Assembly: GCA_041648735.1 (NCBI GenBank)
Contig: JBAZOO010000042.1
Location: 1-26,484 of the forward strand
Direction of reading: 5' to 3'
DNA length: 26,484 nt
From: JBAZOO01 sp041648735
Lineage (GTDB): Bacteria > Verrucomicrobiota > Lentisphaeria > Oligosphaerales > CAITYL01
Both the position numbers and the translations under genes were made by a program. Position 1 is the stretch's first letter. Each line of letters opens with the position of its first letter. The notes beneath the pieces were generated by a model. That model did not search any database, was not told the origin of the DNA, and was given only the letters and a program-made list of their open reading frames with translations. Below are positions 16,244 through 22,927 of the stretch, one piece after another.

Positions 16244-17731
16244 ATGAAACAGCTCCTGACCATCGCCGGCTCCGATTCCAGCGGCGGCGCCGGAATCCAG
16301 GCGGACCTCAAGGCCTTCGCCGCCCATGGCTGCTACGGGCTGAGCGCCGTCACCGCCGTCACCGCCCAGAACACCCAGGCCGTCACCGCCGTGCGGGCGC
16401 TCGACCCCGGGATCGTCGCCAGCCAGATCGATGCCGTGTTCGCCGACATCCGGGTCGACGCGGTCAAGACCGGCATGCTCGCCACGGCCGCGATCATCGA
16501 AACGGTCGCGGACCGCCTCGCCCACCACCGCCCCCCCATCCTCGTGCTCGACCCGGTGCTGGTCGCCACCAGCGGCCGCCACCTGCTCCCGCCCGCCGCC
16601 CGCGAGACGCTCCTCCGCCGCCTCCTGCCCCTGGCCACCCTCGTCACCCCCAACCTCCCCGAGGCCGCGGCGCTCACTGGCCGGAACGTCACCACCCGCG
16701 CGGAAATGATCCAGGCGGCGGCCTGCCTGGCCGGACGCGGGGCGCGGGCCGTCCTGGTCAAGGGCGGCCACCTCGCCGGCGCCGCCGACGACCTGCTGTA
16801 TGCCAACGGCCATTGCCAGTGGTTCCCCGGCCAGCGCCTGGAAAGCCGCAACACCCACGGCACCGGCTGCACCCTCGCCGCCGCCATCGCCGCCAACCTG
16901 GCCCGCGGCCTGGAATTGGCCCCGGCCATCCGTGCCGCCAAGGAATACGTCGCCCGCGCCCTTTGCCCCGGCCTGGAGATCGGCCACGGCCCCGGCCCGC
17001 TCGACCACTTCGGCAACGGCATCCGCCCGCCGGTGGCGCCGCCCCCGCCGCCCGCCGCCCCTGCCGCCAATTCCGGCGCCGCGGAGTCCGCACCCCGGCC
17101 TCGCCTGGATCCGCGGCTCTATCTCGTCACCGACCGGAGCTGCGTGGGCGACCGCGACTTCGACGCCGTGGTCGAGGCCGCCCTGCGCGGCGGCGTCACC
17201 CTCCTGCAACTGCGGGAGAAGGAACTCGCCGCCGCCGAATTCCTCACGGTCGCCCGCCGCCTGCGCGAGCTGGCGGACCGCCACGGCGTGCCCCTCATCG
17301 TCAACGACCGCCTCGACCTCGCCCTGGCCGCGGACGCCGCCGGCCTTCACCTCGGCCAGGGCGACCTCCCCGCGGCCGCCGCCCGCCGCCTGCTCCGCCC
17401 CGGCATGATCCTTGGCGTCTCCTGCAAGACGGTCGAACAGGCCCGCCAAGCGGAGCGGGACGGCGCCGACTACATCGGCTCCGGCGCCGTCTACCCGACC
17501 ACCACCAAGGTCATCACCCGCCACCTGGAGCTGGCGGAGCTGCGCCGGATCCAGGCCGCCGTCCGCATCCCCGTCGTCGCCATCGGCGGGATCACCCCCG
17601 ACAACGCCGCCCCCGTGCTCGCCACCGGCGTCGCCGGCCTGGCCGTCGTCTCCGCGATCATGAAGGCCGCCGACCCCGAGGCGGCCGCCCGCCGCTTCCG
17701 CGCCCTCCTGCCGCCGGCCCCGCCGGCCTGA
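16244..17731 (+). CDS. thiDE: Bifunctional HMP-phosphate kinase / thiamine-phosphate synthase (ThiD-ThiE fusion)
   Basis: 495 residues starting at the ATG at 16244 (MKQLLTIAGSDSSGGAGIQA), the standard ThiD opening. Residues 1 to about 265 are the ThiD ribokinase-like kinase (AVKTGMLATAAIIE, VLDPVLVATSG, HGTGCTLAAAIAANLARG). A Pro/Ala linker follows. From about residue 289 comes ThiE (DPRLYLVTDRSCVG, LLQLREKEL, NDRLDLALAADAAGLHLGQ, GADYIGSGAVYPTTTK, PVVAIGGITPDN). The protein phosphorylates HMP-P to HMP-PP and joins it with the thiazole phosphate. No Shine-Dalgarno precedes the start. thiC follows after 46 bases. Confidence 0.96.
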   Translation: MKQLLTIAGSDSSGGAGIQADLKAFAAHGCYGLSAVTAVTAQNTQAVTAVRALDPGIVASQIDAVFADIRVDAVKTGMLATAAIIETVADRLAHHRPPILVLDPVLVATSGRHLLPPAARETLLRRLLPLATLVTPNLPEAAALTGRNVTTRAEMIQAAACLAGRGARAVLVKGGHLAGAADDLLYANGHCQWFPGQRLESRNTHGTGCTLAAAIAANLARGLELAPAIRAAKEYVARALCPGLEIGHGPGPLDHFGNGIRPPVAPPPPPAAPAANSGAAESAPRPRLDPRLYLVTDRSCVGDRDFDAVVEAALRGGVTLLQLREKELAAAEFLTVARRLRELADRHGVPLIVNDRLDLALAADAAGLHLGQGDLPAAAARRLLRPGMILGVSCKTVEQARQAERDGADYIGSGAVYPTTTKVITRHLELAELRRIQAAVRIPVVAIGGITPDNAAPVLATGVAGLAVVSAIMKAADPEAAARRFRALLPPAPPA

Positions 17732-17777
17732 ATCCACTTTTGCCAAACTCCAACCGCGAAAACCGGAAATCTCCCCC

Positions 17778-19088
17778 ATGACCACCCAACTCACCCTTGC
17801 CCGCGCCGGCACGACCACCCCCGCCATGGAAACCGTCGCCCACAAGGAACGCCGCAGCCCGGAATTCATCCGCGCCCGCGTCGCCGCCGGCCGGATCGTC
17901 ATCCCCGCCAATCCCGCCCACGCCGCCCTCGACCCCATCGGCATCGGCGCGGAACTGGGCGTCAAGATCAACGCCAACATCGGCAACTCGGCGCTGAGCA
18001 GCGACATCGGCTGCGAACTCCGCAAGCTTGAAGCCGCGGTGAAGTACGGGGCCGACACGGTCATGGACCTCTCCACCGGCGAGCAGGTCGAGGCCATCCG
18101 CCGCTCGATCCTCGCCCACAGCACTGTCCCCGTCGGCACCGTCCCCATCTACGAGGCGCTCTGCCGCATTGACGACCCGATGGAGCTGACCCTCGACCTG
18201 CTGCTGGAAGTCATCCAGCGGCAGGCGGAGCAGGGGGTTGACTACATGACCATCCATGCCGGGCTCCTCCGCGAACACCTGCCCGCCGCCCTCCGCCGCA
18301 CCCTCGGCATCGTCAGCCGCGGCGGCGCCATCCTCGCCGCCTGGATGCAGAAGCACCAGCGCCAGAACCCCTTCTACGAGCACTTCGACCGCGTCCTCGA
18401 CATCCTCCGCGCCCACGACGTCACCATCTCCCTCGGCGACGGGCTGCGCCCCGGCTGCCTCGCCGACGCCTCCGACGCCGCGCAGTTCGCCGAACTCGAC
18501 GTCCTCGGCGAACTCGTCCGCCGCTGCCGCGCCGCCGGCGTCCAGGCCATGGTCGAAGGCCCCGGCCACATCCCCCTCCACGAAATCCAGATGAACATGG
18601 AACGGCAGGCCCGGGTCTGTGACGGCGCCCCCTTCTACATCCTCGGCCCGGTCGTCACCGACTGCGCCCCCGGCTACGACCACATCACCTCCGGCATCGG
18701 CGCCGCCCTCGGCGCCATGCATGGCGCCGCCATGCTCTGCTACGTCACCCCCAAGGAGCATCTCGGCCTGCCCAATGCCCGCGACGTGCGCGACGGCGTG
18801 CTCGCCTACAAGATCGCCGCCCACGCCGCCGACATCGCCAAGGGCCTCCCCGGCGCCCGCGACCGCGACGACGCCATCTCCCGCGCCCGCGCCGCCTTCG
18901 ACTGGGAACAACAGTTCGAACTCGCCCTCGACCCCGACAAGGCCCGCGAACTCCGCGCCGAAGCCATCCGCGAACAGGGCCGCCCCGCCGCCGAGGCCGA
19001 GGCCGGCGACCGCCCCCACTACTGCACCATGTGCGGCCCCAAGTTCTGCTCCATGCGCGTCTGCGCCGACCTCAAGGCCGGCACCTGA
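17778..19088 (+). CDS. thiC: Phosphomethylpyrimidine synthase ThiC
   Basis: Radical SAM enzyme that rearranges 5-aminoimidazole ribotide into HMP phosphate, the substrate of ThiD upstream. 436 residues, the short bacterial form without the extra N-terminal domain. Recognisable parts are VKINANIGNSALSSD, KYGADTVMDLSTG, STVPVGTVPIYEAL, DYMTIHAG, SLGDGLRPGCLADA, MVEGPGHIPLHEIQ, YDHITSGIGAALGA and the C-terminal cluster motif CTMCGPKFC (C-x2-C-x4-C). ATG at 17778 with only a weak upstream ribosome-binding site. It shares the riboswitch-controlled transcript with thiDE. No thiazole-branch genes (thiG, thiS, thiH) are in the window. Confidence 0.97.
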   Translation: MTTQLTLARAGTTTPAMETVAHKERRSPEFIRARVAAGRIVIPANPAHAALDPIGIGAELGVKINANIGNSALSSDIGCELRKLEAAVKYGADTVMDLSTGEQVEAIRRSILAHSTVPVGTVPIYEALCRIDDPMELTLDLLLEVIQRQAEQGVDYMTIHAGLLREHLPAALRRTLGIVSRGGAILAAWMQKHQRQNPFYEHFDRVLDILRAHDVTISLGDGLRPGCLADASDAAQFAELDVLGELVRRCRAAGVQAMVEGPGHIPLHEIQMNMERQARVCDGAPFYILGPVVTDCAPGYDHITSGIGAALGAMHGAAMLCYVTPKEHLGLPNARDVRDGVLAYKIAAHAADIAKGLPGARDRDDAISRARAAFDWEQQFELALDPDKARELRAEAIREQGRPAAEAEAGDRPHYCTMCGPKFCSMRVCADLKAGT

Positions 19089-19112
19089 CCTCGCCCCTTT
19101 CACCGTGGAGGG

Positions 19113-19130
19113 CGCGGAGTTTTCTCCGCG
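19113..19130. other. Perfect 7-bp hairpin after thiC
   Basis: CGCGGAG, loop TTTT, CTCCGCG, starting 25 bases after the thiC stop. No T tract follows, so it is not a classical terminator; it could stabilise the transcript's 3' end. Confidence 0.4.
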
Positions 19131-19333
19131 AAACCCACGAATTTGCTGATCCCCCGGCACGCTTCGATCCGTCTTCGTGCCCATCGGGTGTTGACGCTTC
19201 GCTGCCGCCTTTGGCGGCCCGTGCCGCCGCGGCGCCCGTGGCGAATAATTCCGGTCCGGTGGAGCGGAGCGCTGAAGTCATTGTCCTTTGCCGCCGCAGG
19301 CGTCCCTGCCCCCCGCGGCCGGCGATTCAGCGG

Positions 19334-19936
19334 TCACCACGCCCGGCGGGCCTGGAGCGCGGCGGCAATGGTCGCGGCGTCGGCATAGCCGAGGTCGGCG
19401 CCGACCGGCAAACCGGCGGCCAGGCGGGTGATGGCCAGCCCTTCCCGGCAGCATTCCTGGGCGAGCCAGGCGGCGGTGGCCTCCCCTTCCACGTCCGAAC
19501 TGGTGGCCAGGATCAGCTCCGTGACGGTGCCGGCCGCCAGCCGGGCCTGGAGTTCGCGCAGGCGCAGCGATTCGGGCCCCTTCTGCGCCAGCGGCTCCAG
19601 CCGCCCCCCGAGCACGTGGTAGAGCCCCCGGTAGCAGCCCGCCTTTTCGATCACGGGAATCTGGGACGCCTGTTCGACCACGCAAACCAGCTCCTGGCGG
19701 CGGGAGGGGTCGCGGCAGATGGCGCACAGCTCAGCCTCCGCCAGGTTGCCGCAGGCCGTGCAGGGGCGCAGCCGCTCGGGCAGCGCCGCCAGCAGCGTCC
19801 CGAACTCCCGCAGTTCGGCGGCCGGCCAGGCGCACAAGGCCAGCGCCAGCCGTTCGGCGGTGCGCGCCCCAACGCCCGGCAGCCGGCGGAGCTGGAGGAT
19901 CAGGTGGTCGAGGGTGGGTGGATAGTGGCTGGACAT
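19334..19936 (-). CDS. recR: Recombination mediator protein RecR
   Basis: 200 residues from the ATG at 19936 (MSSHYPPTLDHLILQLRRLP), the normal RecR length. The N-terminal helix-hairpin-helix is LPGVGARTAERLALAL, the four-Cys zinc site is C59/C62/C71/C74 (CTACGNLAEAELCAIC), and the Toprim domain follows (LVCVVEQASQIPVIEKAGCY, YHVLGGRLEPL). The C-terminus has the usual GLPVGADLGYADAATIAAAL. RecR acts with RecO and RecF in loading RecA at gaps. The common partners dnaX and ybaB are not adjacent; the gene is divergent from tRNA-Leu. Confidence 0.96.
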   Translation of the reverse strand: MSSHYPPTLDHLILQLRRLPGVGARTAERLALALCAWPAAELREFGTLLAALPERLRPCTACGNLAEAELCAICRDPSRRQELVCVVEQASQIPVIEKAGCYRGLYHVLGGRLEPLAQKGPESLRLRELQARLAAGTVTELILATSSDVEGEATAAWLAQECCREGLAITRLAAGLPVGADLGYADAATIAAALQARRAW

Positions 19937-19940
19937 GCTG

Positions 19941-19968
19941 TTGCAATCAAAGGTGAGCGGGGTAAAGT
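19941..19968 (+). promoter_or_regulatory. Candidate promoter for tRNA-Leu
   Basis: TTGCAA (19941-19946) and TAAAGT (19963-19968) separated by 16 bases, ending 28 bases before the mature tRNA. Both hexamers match four of six sigma70 consensus positions, and the spacing suits a stable-RNA promoter. Confidence 0.45.
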
Positions 19969-19996
19969 ATCGCCTCTTTGTCGCTTTGCACCTCCT

Positions 19997-20083
19997 GCCG
20001 GAGTGGCGGAATGGCAGACGCATCAGACTCAAAATCTGACGAAGTAACCCTTCGTGCGGGTTCGACTCCCGCCTCCGGCACCA
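19997..20083 (+). tRNA. tRNA-Leu (CAA), CCA encoded
   Basis: Acceptor stem GCCGGAG (19997-20003) pairs with CTCCGGC (20073-20079), then discriminator A and encoded CCA. The anticodon arm CAGA-CTCAAAA-TCTG places CAA in the anticodon, reading UUG. The long variable arm ACGAA/TTCGT is a class II feature, as expected for leucine. The T arm GCGGGTTCGACTCCCGC is perfect. 87 bases including CCA. Confidence 0.97.
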
Positions 20084-20121
20084 CCCTTCCCCCCCCAGCC
20101 CCAGCTTCGAGGAGCACCGCC

Positions 20122-21444
20122 ATGTTCCCGGAACGCACCCCCGCCACCGTCGAGGCCGCCTACGCCCTGGCCCGCGACCAGTACGCCAAGCTCGGCGTCA
20201 ACACCGAGGAAGCGCTGGAGTGCCTGGCCAAGGTCCAAATCGCCCTCCACTGCTGGCAGGGCGACGATGTCCGCGGCCTGGAAACCACGGAGGGACCGGT
20301 CACCGGCGGCGGCATCCTCGCCACTGGCGCCCATCCCGGCGCCGCCCGCACCGGCGACGAACTCCGGCGCGACGCCGCCAAGGCCATGGCCCTCATCCCC
20401 GGCAAGCTCCGCTTCAACCTCCACGCCATCTATGCGGAAACTGGCACGGCAAAAGTCGGGCGCGACGAACTGAAGCCGGAACATTTCGCCACCTGGATCG
20501 ACTGGGCCAAGCGCCAGGGCTGCGCCCTCGACTTCAACCCCTCCTATTTCGCCCATCCCCTCGCCAGCTCCGGCTTCACCCTCTCCAGCGCCGACGACCA
20601 GGTCCGCCAGTTCTGGATCCGCCACGGCATCGCCTGCCGGCGCATCGCCGAAGCCATGGGCCGCGCCCAGGGCAGCCCCTGCGTCCTCAACCACTGGATC
20701 CCCGACGGTGCCAAGGACTCCCCCATCGACCGCTGGGCGCCCCGCCGCCGCCTCGCCGCCGCCTATGACGCGATCCTCGCCGAGCCGATCAGCCCCGCCC
20801 ACTGCCTGGACTGCGTGGAGGGCAAGCTCTTCGGCATTGGCAGCGAGGATTTCGTCGTCGGCTCCCATGAGTTCTACCTCGCCTACCTCGGCAGCCGCCC
20901 CGGCAAGGCCCGCCTCTGCCTGGACATGGGGCACTACCACCCCACGGAAACGATCCATGACAAGATTTCGGCGCTCCTGACCTTCCAGGAGGAGCTGCTG
21001 CTCCACGTCAGCCGCGGCGTCCGCTGGGACAGCGACCACGTCGTGCTCCTCAGCGACGACCTGCTGGCCCTCGCCCGGGAAGTCGTCCGCGGCGACGCCC
21101 TCGGCCGGATCCACCTTGCCCTCGACTTCTTCGACGCCAGCATCAACCGCATCGGCGCCTGGGTCATCGGCGCCCGCGCCACGCAGAAGGCGCTGCTCGC
21201 GGCCCTGCTCGAGCCGTCCGCCCATCTGCGCACCTTGGAACTCCAGGGGCAGGGCGCGGCCAAGCTGGCGGTGCTGGAGGAGCTGAAGACCCTGCCGCTG
21301 GGCGCAGTCTGGGACAGCCACTGCCAGCGCGCCGACGTCCCCGTCGGCCCCGCCTGGATCAACGCCATGCAGGATTACGAGGCGGCCGTCCTCCTCCCCC
21401 GCGCCGCCGGCTGCCCCGGTGGCTGCGGCGGCGCTTGCGGCTGA
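20122..21444 (+). CDS. rhaA: L-rhamnose isomerase
   Basis: Isomerises L-rhamnose to L-rhamnulose, the first step of rhamnose catabolism. 440 residues from the ATG at 20122, preceded by GAGGAG. Typical parts are IALHCWQGDDV, LDFNPSYFAHP, NHWIPDGAKD, the metal-site motifs DMGHYHPTE (D268, H271) and WDSDHVV (D303, D305), and LDFFDASINRIGAW. These positions correspond to the E. coli metal ligands shifted by one. The protein is about 20 residues longer than E. coli RhaA; the extra tail is Gly/Cys-rich (AAGCPGGCGGACG) and coincides with the overlap with the convergent methyltransferase gene. No rhamnulose kinase or aldolase gene is in the window. Confidence 0.96.
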   Translation: MFPERTPATVEAAYALARDQYAKLGVNTEEALECLAKVQIALHCWQGDDVRGLETTEGPVTGGGILATGAHPGAARTGDELRRDAAKAMALIPGKLRFNLHAIYAETGTAKVGRDELKPEHFATWIDWAKRQGCALDFNPSYFAHPLASSGFTLSSADDQVRQFWIRHGIACRRIAEAMGRAQGSPCVLNHWIPDGAKDSPIDRWAPRRRLAAAYDAILAEPISPAHCLDCVEGKLFGIGSEDFVVGSHEFYLAYLGSRPGKARLCLDMGHYHPTETIHDKISALLTFQEELLLHVSRGVRWDSDHVVLLSDDLLALAREVVRGDALGRIHLALDFFDASINRIGAWVIGARATQKALLAALLEPSAHLRTLELQGQGAAKLAVLEELKTLPLGAVWDSHCQRADVPVGPAWINAMQDYEAAVLLPRAAGCPGGCGGACG

Positions 21445-22223
21445 GGCGCCGCCCCGCCGCCCGAGGCCAGCAGCAGCAGGGTCTCGCTCGCCGCCGGATC
21501 GAACGGCTGGAACTCCAGCCCCCCGAACGCCACCACCCGCGTGAACCCCGCCTCATCCAACCGCGGCACCAGCTCCCCCAGGCGCCAAGGCCGCAGGATG
21601 ACGGAATTCAGCGTGTGCGCCGCCTCAAGGCCACGCCCCCAGCGGATCGTCAGCAAGTTGAAGCGGATCCGGTCGTCGGCCAGGAAGTCGTAGAAGCGGA
21701 CAAACTGCGCCGCGCCCCGGCGGTCGATCGAGACGATCCGCTCGCCGCGCGCCAGGATCCGGCCGTAGTTGAGCAGTTGCACCGCCGCCACGCCGCCCGG
21801 CGCCAGCACGGCCCGGAACTGCCGGAAGGCGGCGGCCACCGCGGCGTCCGCCAGGAGGTGCGGCAGCGAGTTGCCAAGGCAGAGCACGGCGTCAAACGGC
21901 CCCCGCGCCGGCGCCCCCAGCCGCTCCATGGGCGCCACCGCCCAGGTGACTCTGGCGCCCGCGGCCTCGCCGTTGCGCCGGGCCTGCGCCAGCATCTCCG
22001 GCGAGAGGTCTGTCCCGGTGGCCGTCCCCCCCTCCAGCGCGGCGGCAATGGCATACAGCCCCGTGCCGGTGGCGGTGTCGAGCACGCGCCGGCCGCCGGC
22101 GCGGCGGCACAGCTCCCGGAGGAAGCGCCGCGCCGCCGGCAGCCGCGCCTCGAAGCCCGTCATCGTGTCGTATTCCCCGGCCAACGCCTCGTAGAACCCG
22201 CAGGCCTCGGCATGTTCGTCCAT
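21375..22223 (-). CDS. Class I SAM-dependent methyltransferase
   Basis: 282 residues from the ATG at 22223 (MDEHAEACGFYEALAGEYDT), with AGGAGGG seven bases upstream, which fixes the start against longer open frames. Motif I is VLDTATGTGLYAIAAA (residues 47-62), followed by TGTDLSPEMLAQARR and motif IV FDAVLCLGNSLPHL, then FRAVLAPGGVAAVQLLNYGR. This is the methyltransferase-11/25 type fold found in small-molecule and biosynthetic methyltransferases; the substrate cannot be inferred. The last 23 codons overlap the 3' end of rhaA on the other strand and encode a Pro/Gln/Ala-rich tail. Confidence 0.88.
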   Translation of the reverse strand: MDEHAEACGFYEALAGEYDTMTGFEARLPAARRFLRELCRRAGGRRVLDTATGTGLYAIAAALEGGTATGTDLSPEMLAQARRNGEAAGARVTWAVAPMERLGAPARGPFDAVLCLGNSLPHLLADAAVAAAFRQFRAVLAPGGVAAVQLLNYGRILARGERIVSIDRRGAAQFVRFYDFLADDRIRFNLLTIRWGRGLEAAHTLNSVILRPWRLGELVPRLDEAGFTRVVAFGGLEFQPFDPAASETLLLLASGGGAAPQPQAPPQPPGQPAARGRRTAAS

Positions 22224-22336
22224 CGTCCGGCCCTCCTGGCGGCCACGTCCGGCAATCCGCTGTCCGACTCTACAACGCCAGCCGCCGAAGTTCAACCCGG
22301 GCCCAGAATTGTCATGCACTCCATGCCGGCCGGCAA

Positions 22337-22365
22337 TGGACAGAACGCCCAATGCAGGGTATAAT
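22337..22365 (+). promoter_or_regulatory. Sigma70-type promoter of the pilin-like operon
   Basis: TGGACA (22337-22342), a 17-base spacer and a perfect TATAAT (22360-22365). This is the best promoter in the window. The start of transcription would be near 22372, giving a 5' UTR of about 35 bases that contains the GAGGGGA ribosome-binding site of the first gene. Confidence 0.7.
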
Positions 22366-22407
22366 TCTTTGTGGCAGAGTGGAACGTTCACCTGAGGGGA
22401 GATGCGC

Positions 22408-22899
22408 ATGAAGCCTGAATTTGCCTCGACCTCGAACACCGGTGGCATCCTGGCGAAGGGCAGCCTGCGGGGACGGCGTTTCTCGCTGGTCGAGTGCATG
22501 ATCGCCTTCGCCATGGCCACCCTGATCCTCGCCGCCGCCGCCGCCCTCTTTTCCGTCTACCGCGGCGCCCAGCTCATGATTGTGCGGCGGACGGCCTCCT
22601 TTGCCATCGCCAGCAATCGCCTTGACCTGCTCCGACGCATGACCTACGCCGAACTGGTCGGCGCCGACGAGGAGGACACGATCGTCGACGCGGAAGGCAC
22701 GGCCGCCACGGACGGCCTCTACCGGCGGACCACGGTCGTCACCCCCCAGGCTGACGACTGGAACGCCGACGGCACCCCAGACGTCGTCCTCATCCAGGTG
22801 AGCGTCTCCTATCCCCGCTTCCTCTCCTCGGAGCGGCCCAACGCCGCCCTCTCCACCTATATGGTCACCGACCCGACCATCCCACGCTGGAAGGAGTGA
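22408..22899 (+). CDS. Type IV pilin-like minor pseudopilin, first of the operon
   Basis: 163 residues. I prefer the ATG at 22408, seven bases after GAGGGGA; an ATG at 22402 is too close to it. A 24-residue leader ends in GRR, then the pilin N-terminal helix FSLVECMIAFAMATLILAAA with Glu at mature position 5 (E29). The residue before the mature Phe is Arg (R24), where prepilin peptidase usually needs Gly. The helix continues into FSVYRGAQ, and a small globular part follows (about 90 residues). The size and motif resemble PilV/GspI-type minor pseudopilins. The next gene starts 28 bases after its stop. Confidence 0.75.
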   Translation: MKPEFASTSNTGGILAKGSLRGRRFSLVECMIAFAMATLILAAAAALFSVYRGAQLMIVRRTASFAIASNRLDLLRRMTYAELVGADEEDTIVDAEGTAATDGLYRRTTVVTPQADDWNADGTPDVVLIQVSVSYPRFLSSERPNAALSTYMVTDPTIPRWKE

Positions 22900-22927
22900 C
22901 AACGCCCAACCGCGGAAAGGGACTTCC

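Noticed and set aside
16148..19184. Long minus strand open frames (666 and 508 codons) opposite thiDE and thiC
   Set aside because: Gly/Asp/Ala-rich mirror of recognised thiamine enzymes; they also run through the riboswitch.
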